Assembly (NCBI RefSeq): GCF_947497045.1
Contig: NZ_CANMEU010000005.1
Span: 124,001-188,000, forward strand
Reading direction: 5' to 3'
Origin: an uncultured Tateyamaria sp.
Lineage (GTDB): Bacteria; Pseudomonadota; Alphaproteobacteria; Rhodobacterales; Rhodobacteraceae
DNA: 64,000 nt
The notes under the pieces were generated by a model. It saw only the letters and a program-made list of their open reading frames with translations. It ran no database searches and had not been told where the DNA came from. The position numbers and the translations under genes are program-made. Of this stretch, positions 9,113 to 17,448 are shown in pieces (the stretch's first letter is position 1; each line of letters starts with the position of its first letter).

Positions 9113-10474
9113 ATGCCTCGTTTGCGTGCAGCCCTTGCAGGGCTTGCTTTGACCACCACCCTGTCTGTTGCGCCGCCACTTGCCGCCCAGAAGCGGGACG
9201 ATCAGGTCACCAGTTTCGAGTTGGATAACGGGATGCAGGTGGTCGTTGTCGAGGACAACCGCGCGCCTGTGGTGCAGCATATGGTCTGGTATCGGGCCGG
9301 TTCAGCGGATGAACCTGTCGGCTCGTCCGGTGTGGCGCATTTTCTGGAACATTTGCTGTTCAAGGCGACCGACACCCTCGCGGATGGAGAGTTTTCGGCC
9401 ACTGTGGCGGCCAATGGGGGCCGGGACAACGCGTTCACCTCTTATGACTATACTGCCTATTTCCAGCGTGTTGCCGCAGACCGTCTTGAGCTGATGATGC
9501 GTATGGAAGCGGACCGGATGCGCAACATCAACTTCACCGATCAGAACGTCGCCACCGAGCGCGACGTGATCCTGGAAGAGCGCAACCAGCGCACCGACAG
9601 CAATCCGCGCGCCCTGTTTTCGGAACAGATGAACGCGGCCCAATACCTGAACCACCGTTACGGCGTGCCCATCATCGGCTGGCGCCACGAGATGGAAACG
9701 CTCGATAAGGCGGACGCGCTTGGGTTCTACGACACGTATTATTACCCCAATAACGCGATCCTTGTGGTGTCCGGCGACGTGGACCCGGACGAGGTCAAGG
9801 CGCTGGCCGAAACCTATTACGGGGTGATCCCCGCCAATCCCGATCTGCCCGAGCGGGTGCGATCCGCCGAGCCGCCCCAAACGGCCGAGCGTCGTCTGAT
9901 TTACCGCGATGCGCGGGTGGCCCAGTCCTATGTCAGCCGGTCCTACCTTGCGCCAGAACGTGATCCCGGTGACCAGACGGCGGCTGCAGCGCTGACATTG
10001 CTGGCCGAAGTTCTGGGCGGGGGGCAGACCAGTTATCTGACCGAAAAGTTGCAGTTCGAAGAACAGAAGGCCGTGTTTTCGGGCGCGTTCTATCGGGGCG
10101 CAACGCTGGATGACACGACCTTTGATGTGGTGATCGTGCCGGTGCCCGGCCTGTCGCTGGAAGAGGCAGAGGCCGCGATGGATGCCACACTGGCCAGCTT
10201 TCTTGAGGACGGCGTGGATGAAGAGGCGCTGGAGCGGATCAAATACCAGCTGCGGGCGAGTGAAATCTACGCCCGTGACAATGTCGACAATACCGCCCGC
10301 CGCTATGGGGCGGCGATGTCCGTCGGTTTGACGGTCGAGGATATTCAGAACTGGCCCGACGTTTTGCAGGCGGTCACCCCCCAAGACATCATGGATGCCG
10401 CCCGGATGGTGTTGAACCGGGATGCGTCGGTGACGGGATGGTTGACGCGGCCCGAAGGTGAGGTGACCCAATGA
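9113..10474 (+). CDS. M16-family zinc peptidase (catalytic subunit)
   Basis: This secreted or periplasmic pitrilysin-family protease has a signal peptide (MPRLRAALAGLALTTTL... ending SVAPPLAAQ). The inverted zinc-binding motif HFLEH is at residues 76-80, and the third ligand region is ATERDVILEE. At 453 residues it has the two-domain half-clamshell length. The open frame extends upstream to 8981, but the ATG at 9113 has AGGAACAG in front and gives the signal peptide, so I use it. It overlaps the next M16 gene by 4 bases (ATGA), so the two products probably form a heterodimer. Confidence 0.92.
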   Translation: MPRLRAALAGLALTTTLSVAPPLAAQKRDDQVTSFELDNGMQVVVVEDNRAPVVQHMVWYRAGSADEPVGSSGVAHFLEHLLFKATDTLADGEFSATVAANGGRDNAFTSYDYTAYFQRVAADRLELMMRMEADRMRNINFTDQNVATERDVILEERNQRTDSNPRALFSEQMNAAQYLNHRYGVPIIGWRHEMETLDKADALGFYDTYYYPNNAILVVSGDVDPDEVKALAETYYGVIPANPDLPERVRSAEPPQTAERRLIYRDARVAQSYVSRSYLAPERDPGDQTAAAALTLLAEVLGGGQTSYLTEKLQFEEQKAVFSGAFYRGATLDDTTFDVVIVPVPGLSLEEAEAAMDATLASFLEDGVDEEALERIKYQLRASEIYARDNVDNTARRYGAAMSVGLTVEDIQNWPDVLQAVTPQDIMDAARMVLNRDASVTGWLTRPEGEVTQ

Positions 10475-11805
10475 TCCGTTTCGCAATGACCCGCTTGATG
10501 GGTGCTTTGTTTGTTGCGCTGGTTGTGACTCTGCCTGCGCGGGCCGAGGTGAAGATCGAGGAAGTCGTCAGCCCCGGTGGGATTACCGCGTGGCTGGTGC
10601 AAGAACCCTCGATCCCTTTCATGGCGCTTGAGCTGCGGTTTCGCGGCGGGGCGTCGTTGGATGCACCTGGCAAGCGCGGTGCGATCAACCTTATGACTGG
10701 CCTGCTGGAAGAAGGGGCCGGTGATCTGGATGCGCGCGCCTTTGCGCGTGAATTGGAAGGGCTGGCAGCCTCGTTCGGATATGACATTGGCAATGATGCA
10801 TTATCTGTGTCGGCCAGTTTTCTGACGGAAAACCGGGCCGAGGCGGTCGAGTTGCTGCGCAAGTCGATCATAGAGCCGCGTTTTGATGAGGCTGCATTGG
10901 AGCGTGTGCGCGAGCAGGTCCTGACGGGTCTGCGCTCGGATGCAAAGGATCCCGCCAAGATCGCGCGCGCGACCTTTGATGCGATGGCTTATGGGGAGCA
11001 CCCCTACGGATCGCAGTATCGAGGCACGATTGACAGTGTGACCGCGTTGACCCGCGCTGACATGTTGGACGCGCATGGGGCTGTTTTTGCCAAGGATCGC
11101 CTGTATGTCGGCGTTGTGGGGGACATTACGCCTGCGGAATTGGGTCCATTGCTGGACACCCTCTTGGGGCCATTGCCCGATGCCGGCGCAGCCCAGCCCG
11201 GCCCGGCAGAAATCCAGATCAAAGGCGGCACAACCGTGGTGCCCTTTGACACACCCCAGTCGGTTGCTGTTTTTGGTCAGCGCGGGATCGAACAGGACGA
11301 TCCGGATTTCTTTGCGGCACGTGTGTTGAACCAGGTTCTTGGTGCGGGCGGTTTTGAAAGTCGTCTGATGACCGAGGTGCGTGAAAAGCGTGGCCTGACC
11401 TATGGCGTGTCGTCCTTCCTGATACCGCAGGATCATGCCGCGACCCTGCAGGGGCAGGTCGCATCTGCCAATGACCGCATTGCCGAAGCGGTGTCCGTCA
11501 TCCGGGACGAATGGGCCCGCGCCGCGGCCGAAGGCGTGACCCAGGCCGAGTTGGACGCGGCCAAGACCTTTGTGACCGGGGCCTATCCGCTGCGGTTCAA
11601 TGGCAACGCGCCCATTGCCCGGATCATGGTTGGCATGCAAATGCTCGGCTTGCCCATCGACTACATTGCCACGCGCAACGAAAAGGTAGAGGCGGTCACC
11701 TTGGCGGATGTCAAGCGCATAGCGGCGGAGCTGCTCGACCCTGAGGGATTGCATTTCGTGGTTGTCGGTCAGCCCGAGGACCTTGAGAATTCTGTTGCCA
11801 ATTGA
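10471..11805 (+). CDS. M16-family peptidase-like protein, non-catalytic partner
   Basis: The 444-residue protein has a signal peptide (about MTRLMGALFVALVVTLPARA) and the M16 fold (FMALELRFRGGASLDAPGKR; EVREKRGLTYGVSSFL in the C-terminal domain). Where the catalytic subunit has HFLEH, this protein reads NLMTGLLEEGAGD, so the zinc ligands are missing and it should be inactive alone. Paired active/inactive M16 subunits are known from mitochondrial processing peptidase and bacterial heterodimers; the ATGA overlap with the upstream gene supports a complex. The C-terminal R/Y motif typical of the partner (GLTYG) is retained. Confidence 0.9.
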   Translation: MIRFAMTRLMGALFVALVVTLPARAEVKIEEVVSPGGITAWLVQEPSIPFMALELRFRGGASLDAPGKRGAINLMTGLLEEGAGDLDARAFARELEGLAASFGYDIGNDALSVSASFLTENRAEAVELLRKSIIEPRFDEAALERVREQVLTGLRSDAKDPAKIARATFDAMAYGEHPYGSQYRGTIDSVTALTRADMLDAHGAVFAKDRLYVGVVGDITPAELGPLLDTLLGPLPDAGAAQPGPAEIQIKGGTTVVPFDTPQSVAVFGQRGIEQDDPDFFAARVLNQVLGAGGFESRLMTEVREKRGLTYGVSSFLIPQDHAATLQGQVASANDRIAEAVSVIRDEWARAAAEGVTQAELDAAKTFVTGAYPLRFNGNAPIARIMVGMQMLGLPIDYIATRNEKVEAVTLADVKRIAAELLDPEGLHFVVVGQPEDLENSVAN

Positions 11806-11829
11806 GCGCTGCGCGCACCCGATGTTTCA

Positions 11830-11855
11830 GGGGGCTCTGCCCCCGCCCTTCGGGC
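11830..11855. terminator. Double GC hairpin between convergent genes
   Basis: A hairpin GGGGGC-TCT-GCCCCC (11830-11844) is immediately followed by a second, GCCC-TTC-GGGC (11845-11855). They lie between the 3' ends of the M16 partner gene and the convergent aldehyde dehydrogenase gene. There is no strong T tract on either side. It is most likely a bidirectional terminator or a REP-like 3' element of a kind I recall near gene ends in Rhodobacterales; that recollection was not checked here. Confidence 0.5.
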
Positions 11856-11887
11856 TCTCCCGCGGTATTTCTGGTCAAAAGAAGAGG

Positions 11888-14230
11888 CTATTCGCCGTAG
11901 GGCACCCAGATGGTTTTGATGTCTGTTGCAGCCTGGAGGAAAGGTTTGCCTTGGCCTGCATCCCCTGACCAGTCGCGCGCATGCCCGTGGTTGACCCATG
12001 TGCGTTTGAGATTGCCTGCCGCGCCATGTTCGATCGTTTTGGACAGGTCGCTGCCGGAAAAACACCAGACCGCATCGATATTGAGGTGCTTGGCCATGTG
12101 GGATGCCACGTCACTGTGATCGCCGGTCAGGATGTTGACCACGCCGACAGGCACGTCAGAAGTTTCAAGCACTTGATAGAAATCCGTTGCGGCCAGCGGG
12201 AAGGGTTGAGATGCGCTGAGGATGCAGCGGTTGCCCATTGCGATGGCAGGAGCCATGCAGGAGATCAGCCCGAGCAGCGGGGCTTCGTCCGGGCAGAGTG
12301 CTGCGATGATGCCGGTTGGTTCGTTCATCGCCAATGCAACGCCGCGCAATGGTACGCCCTTGACCGCGCCGTCAAATTTGTCCGCCCATGCGGCGTAAGT
12401 GAACAGCCGTTCGATGCTGGTTTGCACCTCTTTTTCCCCCGAGCGTCCGCCTGTTAGCGTGTTGATTCGCGTCGCGAATTCATCGCCGCGCGCCGACAGG
12501 TTTTCCGCGATGTAGTAGAGGATTTGCGCCCGCAGGTGTCCGGTGGTCTTGCCCCAGCCTTTGGCCGCTTGTGCGGCTTCGACTGCGTTGCGCAGATCCT
12601 TGCGGTTGGCAAGGCTGGCCTGGCCCAGAAGTGCGCCGTTCTTGCTATAGACGTTGCGCGAGTAGCCCCCGTCGGGCCGCGCCTGCTTGCCGCCGATATA
12701 AAGTTTTGCCGTGCGGTCCAGCGGATCAGCTGGTGTATCGTCCCCGCTAAATGCGGCAATGGCTTTGGCGGGTTTGGATGTCGCTTTGGGTTTGGTGTAG
12801 GCATTGAGCCCTTCCCATCCGCCTTCGCGCCCGAAGCCGCTTTCGCGTACGCCGCCAAAGCCTGCGGCGGCGTCCATAAGGTTTGTTGCGTTGACCCACA
12901 CGATCCCGGCGGCGAGTTGCGGCGCGATGTCGAGCGCCAGATTGACGTTCTCGCTCCAGACTGTTGCGGCCAGCCCGTAGCGGGTGTTGTTGGCCAGTTC
13001 GACCGCCTCGGCGGGGGTGCGGAATGTGGTCGAGACGAGCACGGGGCCAAAGATTTCCTCCTGCATCAGCGTGTCGGCGCTGTGCAGCCCTGTGATCAGG
13101 GTGGGGGGATAGAAGCTGCCTCGCGCGGGCAGGTCGGCCTGTGCCTGATAGGTGTCGCCTGCGTTGTTGTCGCTGACCAGTCTGGTGATTGCGTCGAGTT
13201 GGACGGGGTCCACAATCGCGCCGATGTCGATGCTTTTATCGAGTGGGTCGCCAATGCGCAGTTTGTCCATGCGCGCGCGCAGTTTGCTATAGAACGCATC
13301 GGCCACGGGTTCATGCACCAGCAGTCGCGAACCTGCGCAACAGACTTGCCCTTGGTTGAACCAGATCGCGTCCACCAGCCCTTCGACAGCGGAATCGAGA
13401 TCAGCATCGTCAAACACGATGTAGGGGGATTTGCCGCCCAGCTCCAAGGTCAGGGCCTTGCCGGTACCCGCGGTCGCTTCGCGGATGCGCCGCCCCACCG
13501 CTGTGGAGCCGGTGAAGGCGATCTTGTCCATGTCTGCGTTCACGATCATCTCGCCCACGGCCCCGTCGCCCGTTACGATGTTGACGACCCCCTTGGGCAC
13601 CCCTGCCTGGCGGCAGATATCGGCAAATAGCAATGCGGTGAGCGAGGTGTATTCGGCAGGTTTCAGGACCACGGTGTTGCCCATAGCCAACGCGGGCGCG
13701 ATTTTCCACCCGAGCATGAGCAGCGGGAAATTCCATGGGATGATCTGCCCACACACACCCATCGCCGTGCGGTCGGGCAGTTCGGCCTCCATCAGTTGCG
13801 CCATGCCTGCGTGATAGTAGAAATGGCGTTGGGCGAGGGGGACGTCGATGTCGCGGCTTTCGCGGATCGGCTTGCCGTTGTCGAGCGTTTCGAGGACCGC
13901 AAAGAGGCGGCTGTGCTTCTGCAGGAGGCGGGCGATGGCATAGAGGACGCGCGCGCGCGCATGACCACCCGATTTGGCCCATTTGGGTTGGGCCGCACGG
14001 GCCGCTTTGACGGCAGTGTCCACATCCGATTGCGTGGCCTGGCTGAGGGTGGCGAGCGTTTCGCCTGTTGCGGGATTGCGGCTGTCAAAGTCTTTCGTTG
14101 GCTTTGTAAAGGCCCCGTTGATGAAGTGCCCGAAGTTCGCGCCCTGATCCACGATCCATGCCAATGCGTCGCCTGCGGCCTCGGGGGCGGGGCCATATTC
14201 CATCGTCTCAAAGATGTCTTTGACGGTCAT
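11888..14230 (-). CDS. Aldehyde dehydrogenase with a second, truncated ALDH domain
   Basis: The 780-residue protein has one complete aldehyde dehydrogenase domain (about residues 30-500) containing IIPWNFPLLM, the catalytic Glu in LELGGKSP and the catalytic Cys in FNQGQVCCAGSR. A second ALDH-like segment follows (about 530-780: RDLRNAVEAAQAAKGW, MNEPTGIIAALCPDEAPLLG). This copy ends after the NAD-binding part and shows no catalytic Cys motif. The ATG at 14230 is preceded by CAGGAGA and overlaps the stop of the DUF1272 gene. Linkage to deoC suggests oxidation of the acetaldehyde released from deoxyribose 5-phosphate; that is inference. The open frame extends upstream without a good start. Confidence 0.85.
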   Translation of the reverse strand: MTVKDIFETMEYGPAPEAAGDALAWIVDQGANFGHFINGAFTKPTKDFDSRNPATGETLATLSQATQSDVDTAVKAARAAQPKWAKSGGHARARVLYAIARLLQKHSRLFAVLETLDNGKPIRESRDIDVPLAQRHFYYHAGMAQLMEAELPDRTAMGVCGQIIPWNFPLLMLGWKIAPALAMGNTVVLKPAEYTSLTALLFADICRQAGVPKGVVNIVTGDGAVGEMIVNADMDKIAFTGSTAVGRRIREATAGTGKALTLELGGKSPYIVFDDADLDSAVEGLVDAIWFNQGQVCCAGSRLLVHEPVADAFYSKLRARMDKLRIGDPLDKSIDIGAIVDPVQLDAITRLVSDNNAGDTYQAQADLPARGSFYPPTLITGLHSADTLMQEEIFGPVLVSTTFRTPAEAVELANNTRYGLAATVWSENVNLALDIAPQLAAGIVWVNATNLMDAAAGFGGVRESGFGREGGWEGLNAYTKPKATSKPAKAIAAFSGDDTPADPLDRTAKLYIGGKQARPDGGYSRNVYSKNGALLGQASLANRKDLRNAVEAAQAAKGWGKTTGHLRAQILYYIAENLSARGDEFATRINTLTGGRSGEKEVQTSIERLFTYAAWADKFDGAVKGVPLRGVALAMNEPTGIIAALCPDEAPLLGLISCMAPAIAMGNRCILSASQPFPLAATDFYQVLETSDVPVGVVNILTGDHSDVASHMAKHLNIDAVWCFSGSDLSKTIEHGAAGNLKRTWVNHGHARDWSGDAGQGKPFLQAATDIKTIWVPYGE

Positions 14231-14484
14231 GTCGGGTCTCCTGATGGGGCGCAGCCTGCGGGGTTGAACACCCGCTTGGTCGAGGCCGGGAATTTGGTGA
14301 GCGCAGCGGCAGGTCGGATGGGACGGGACGCAAAGCCGCCGTCGCAGTTGGGGCACATGCTGTTTAACCTGTCCGCAACGCAAGGTGCGCAGAACGTGCA
14401 TTCAAAAGTGCAGATCATCGCGATCTCGCTGTCGGGTGGCAGGTCGCGGTCACAGCATTCGCAATTGGGGCGCAGATCCAGCAT
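14227..14484 (-). CDS. DUF1272 zinc-ribbon-like small protein
   Basis: This 85-residue protein begins MLDLRPNCECCDRDLPPDS and has paired cysteines (CECC, CTFEC, CAPC, CPNC) that should bind zinc, as in the DUF1272 family. It follows the deoC stop by 4 bases and overlaps the aldehyde dehydrogenase start by 4 bases, so it is the middle gene of a deoC-DUF1272-ALDH operon. An in-frame ATG at 14526 would lie inside deoC; the start at 14484 matches the family. Function is unknown; the name comes from the cysteine pattern and the N-terminal sequence. Confidence 0.8.
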   Translation of the reverse strand: MLDLRPNCECCDRDLPPDSEIAMICTFECTFCAPCVADRLNSMCPNCDGGFASRPIRPAAALTKFPASTKRVFNPAGCAPSGDPT

Positions 14485-14488
14485 CGCC

Positions 14489-15490
14489 CTATCCGATCGG
14501 ATGCCGATACCCGGCGGAATAGGCATCGGTCAGGTGGTGTTCAAGCTGGCGTTCGATATCGCCAAGCAGTGACGAGGCTCCAAATCGGAACAGGTCGGGC
14601 ATCAGCCAACGATCCCCCAGCTCTTCCTTGATCAGCGACAGGTAAACCAGCGCGTCCTTGGCCTTGGAAATCCCGCCAGCGGGTTTGTAGCCCACCCGGT
14701 ATCCTGTGGCTTCAAAATAGTCGCGGATCGCGCGGATCATCACGAGGCTGACGGGCAGGGTTGCGTTCACGCTTTCCTTGCCGGTCGAGGTTTTGATGAA
14801 GTCCGCGCCCGCCATCATGCACACAAGTGAGGCGCGCGCGACATTGCGCAAACTGCCAAGCTCGCCCGTGGCGAGGATCGCCTTGACGTGCGCGTGCCCG
14901 CAGGCCTCGCGCATTTCGGCCATTTCATCATAAAGCGCCTGCCAGTTCCCTTCGAGAACGTGACGGCGCGAGATGACGATGTCGATTTCTTCCGCTCCTG
15001 CGGCCACGCTTTCGCGGACCTCTTGAATGCGGAGGTGAAAGGGGGTCAGCCCGGCTGGAAACCCGGTCGAGACGGCAGCCACCGGAATGCCCGAGCCCTT
15101 CAGGGCGGTGACCGCGGCCGGGATCATCTCGTGATAGACGCAGACCGCGCCGGTCGTCAGATCGGGCATCTCGAGAGCCTCAAGTATCTGTGCATTCACA
15201 GGCTGGCGTGCCTTGGCGCAGAGCCGCCCGACGCGGCGCACGGTGTCATCGCCCGACAGGGTTGTCAGATCGATCAGGCTGACGGCTTTCAGCAACCATG
15301 CGGCCTGATAATCCTTCTTGATCGACCGCCGGCCAGGCAGCGTCGCGCAGCGGCGTTCGATGGCGGATGTGTTCGCCTGCACCCGTCGCACCCAATCCAT
15401 ATCCAGCGCCATGCCGGGATTGTGCGGCTCGGTCACTTGCGGCAACTGGGCGGTGCCCGTTTGCGTTGTATCGGTTGGTATCTTGTGCAT
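14489..15490 (-). CDS. deoC: Deoxyribose-phosphate aldolase
   Basis: DeoC cleaves 2-deoxyribose 5-phosphate into glyceraldehyde 3-phosphate and acetaldehyde. The Schiff-base lysine lies in DFIKTSTGKE; other class I features are SLIDLTTLSGDDT near the N-terminus, STGFPAGLT and the phosphate-binding VGYKPAGGISKAKDAL. The ATG at 15490 has AGAGGA upstream; it gives 333 residues, the long DeoC form. It is first in the deoC-DUF1272-ALDH operon and diverges from sitA, with ~186 bases between them. Confidence 0.93.
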   Translation of the reverse strand: MHKIPTDTTQTGTAQLPQVTEPHNPGMALDMDWVRRVQANTSAIERRCATLPGRRSIKKDYQAAWLLKAVSLIDLTTLSGDDTVRRVGRLCAKARQPVNAQILEALEMPDLTTGAVCVYHEMIPAAVTALKGSGIPVAAVSTGFPAGLTPFHLRIQEVRESVAAGAEEIDIVISRRHVLEGNWQALYDEMAEMREACGHAHVKAILATGELGSLRNVARASLVCMMAGADFIKTSTGKESVNATLPVSLVMIRAIRDYFEATGYRVGYKPAGGISKAKDALVYLSLIKEELGDRWLMPDLFRFGASSLLGDIERQLEHHLTDAYSAGYRHPIG

Positions 15491-15620
15491 GGGAAGGATC
15501 CTCTCGGACGATGCAGGTATCCGAAGTGGCATGGCCTGCGTCATTTGGCAAGCGGTGCCGCAGCGGAGGGTGATGTGCCCGGCCCACATCCGGGATCAGG
15601 CTGGTACACCGTAGTGTGAT

Positions 15621-15665
15621 TGCGAGTCATTCGCATTCTCATTGACTTTCTGCGAATGACTCTCA
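15621..15665 (+). promoter_or_regulatory. Paired Fur/Mur-type operators and promoter of the sit operon
   Basis: Two 15-base boxes face each other: TGCGAGTCATTCGCA at 15621-15635 and TGCGAATGACTCTCA at 15651-15665. The second, read on the other strand, differs from the first at one base. Each is itself a near-palindrome resembling the Fur-family manganese (Mur) box of alphaproteobacteria (TGCAAAT-n-ATTTGCA type). A possible -35 TTGACT (15642-15647) and -10 CATATT (15664-15669) straddle the second box, the position expected for metal-dependent repression. Start of transcription would be close to the sitA ATG. Confidence 0.6.
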
Positions 15666-15676
15666 TATTCATTCCC

Positions 15677-16648
15677 ATGACGCACAACTTACCCCTTTAC
15701 CCGTCTCGGCGCGCCGTCTTGGCCGGGCTATCGGCCTTTGCGGCAACGCCAGCCTTTGCGGCCTCCAGAATCAACATTGTTGCCACGACCGGTATGATTG
15801 CAGACCTCGTGCGCAGCATCGGGGGCACGGGCGTTAAGGTCGAAGGGCTGATGGGCGCGGGCGTTGACCCGCACGCCTATCGGCAAACCCGCAGCGATAT
15901 TGTGGCGATGACCCGCGCGGATGTGGTGATGTGGCATGGCCTGTATCTTGAGGCGCAGATGGAGGCGTTCTTTGAAGATCTGGGCCGCCAGCGCCCGGTT
16001 CGCGCCATAGCAGAGACGCTAGACAAGGATCGCCTGCGCGCCCACGAGGACTATGAGGGCCGTTACGACCCGCATATCTGGATGGCCCCTGACCTTTGGA
16101 TTGAATGTGTCCCGGCTGTGGTTCAGGCGCTGAGCGCGTTGCGCCCCAAGGGCAAGGCGATGTTCGAAGACAATGCGGCGCAATTTGTGGCCGAGGCACA
16201 GGCGTTGCAGGGATACGCGCGGGACACGCTGGCGCAGGTTCCGGCCGAGCGGCGCATGCTGCTGACGGCCCATGACGCGTTCGGCTATTTCGGAGCGGCT
16301 TACGATTTCGAAGTGCTGGGCATCCAAGGCATTTCGACCGAAAGCGAAGCGGGCCTGAACCGCATCAGCACATTGGTGGACACACTTGTTGAGCGCCAGT
16401 TGCCCGCAGTGTTCGTCGAAACCTCGGTCTCGGATCGTAATATTCGTGCCCTTGTCGAAGGGGCTGCGGCACGGGGCCACACGGTCACCATTGGCGGGTC
16501 GTTGTTTTCGGACGCGATGGGGCCGGACGGAACCTATGAAGGCACATGGCTGGGCATGATCGACCATAACGTCACTACAATCGCCCGCGCGCTGGGCGCT
16601 GATGTGCCCGCAACGGGTCGGTTGGGCAAACTCAAGGGGGCGGTATGA
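15677..16648 (+). CDS. sitA: Metal ABC transporter substrate-binding protein (Mn/Zn, TroA/SitA type)
   Basis: This is a cluster A-I periplasmic metal-binding protein of 323 residues with a twin-Arg-containing signal peptide (PSRRAVLAGLSAFAATPAFA). Metal-ligand positions are visible as GVDPHAYRQT, YDPHIWMAP, and the C-terminal FVETSVSDR and GSLFSDAMGP motifs. It lacks the His-rich loop of typical ZnuA, which favours manganese. The ATG at 15677 has no recognisable ribosome binding site; upstream in-frame codons are inside the operator. It is the first gene of a four-gene operon with overlapping or closely spaced members. Confidence 0.88.
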   Translation: MTHNLPLYPSRRAVLAGLSAFAATPAFAASRINIVATTGMIADLVRSIGGTGVKVEGLMGAGVDPHAYRQTRSDIVAMTRADVVMWHGLYLEAQMEAFFEDLGRQRPVRAIAETLDKDRLRAHEDYEGRYDPHIWMAPDLWIECVPAVVQALSALRPKGKAMFEDNAAQFVAEAQALQGYARDTLAQVPAERRMLLTAHDAFGYFGAAYDFEVLGIQGISTESEAGLNRISTLVDTLVERQLPAVFVETSVSDRNIRALVEGAAARGHTVTIGGSLFSDAMGPDGTYEGTWLGMIDHNVTTIARALGADVPATGRLGKLKGAV

Positions 16649-17445
16649 ACATTTCGCTGGTAACAGATCGGACCGCGTCAAATGAAAGCGCGCGGATGGC
16701 CAGCCCTCTGGCAATCCGTGGCATGACTGTATCCTACGGGCAAAACCCGGCAGTGTTTTCGGTTGATGTGACCGTGCGCGCCGGTGCGATGACCGCGATT
16801 GTCGGTCCGAACGGTGCGGGCAAATCTACCTTGCTCAAGGCGACGTTGCAGGTGATCAAGCCGCTTGCGGGCACTGTGAGCGTCTTTGGCAAACCCTTGG
16901 CGCAGATGCGCGACCGCATTGCCTATGTACCACAGCGCGCCAGCGTGGATTGGGATTTTCCCACCCGCGTGATCGATGTGGTCCTGATGGGGATGTATCG
17001 CCAGCTTGGCTTGCTTGGCCGGGTGCGCCGCCATCACCACGAAGCCGCTATGGCAAGCCTGACCCGTGTGGGAATGGCCGACTTCGCAACCCGTCAGATC
17101 GGGCAATTGTCGGGTGGGCAGCAACAGCGTGTCTTCCTCGCGCGCGCACTTGCGCAAGAGGCGGATATCTACGTGCTGGATGAACCTTTTGCCGGGGTCG
17201 ATGCGGCCACTGAAAAGGCGATCATCGCTGTGCTGAAAGAGCTGCGCGATGCGGGCCGCACCGTGCTGGCCGTGCACCACGACCTTGTCACCGTGCCCGA
17301 GTATTTTGACGACGTTGTGCTGCTTAACACTCAGGTGGTTGCCGCGGGGCCTGTTGCAGAGGTGTTCACGGACGCCAACCTGCAAGCGACCTATGGCGGG
17401 CGCCTGACCACGGCGCGTATCGATCCTGAAAGCGTGGCGGGCTAG
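16645..17445 (+). CDS. sitB: Metal ABC transporter ATP-binding protein
   Basis: The ATPase subunit has Walker A GPNGAGKST, the signature LSGGQQQR, Walker B ADIYVLDEPFAGVD and the switch His in AVHHD. At 266 residues it is normal for the Mn/Zn family. It overlaps sitA by 4 bases (ATGA) and should energise import through the SitC/SitD membrane pair. An internal ATG at 16696 (MASPLAIRGM) is another possible start, because the first 17 residues look non-conserved. Confidence 0.92.
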   Translation: MNISLVTDRTASNESARMASPLAIRGMTVSYGQNPAVFSVDVTVRAGAMTAIVGPNGAGKSTLLKATLQVIKPLAGTVSVFGKPLAQMRDRIAYVPQRASVDWDFPTRVIDVVLMGMYRQLGLLGRVRRHHHEAAMASLTRVGMADFATRQIGQLSGGQQQRVFLARALAQEADIYVLDEPFAGVDAATEKAIIAVLKELRDAGRTVLAVHHDLVTVPEYFDDVVLLNTQVVAAGPVAEVFTDANLQATYGGRLTTARIDPESVAG

Positions 17446-17448
17446 CCC

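Noticed and set aside
9302-10486. 394-codon minus-strand frame opposite the M16 gene
   Set aside because: Shadow of a confidently identified M16 peptidase.
11821-11870. Double hairpin considered as a CRISPR or mobile-element end
   Set aside because: Single occurrence in the window, no repeat array or flanking duplication; fits a terminator or REP-like element.
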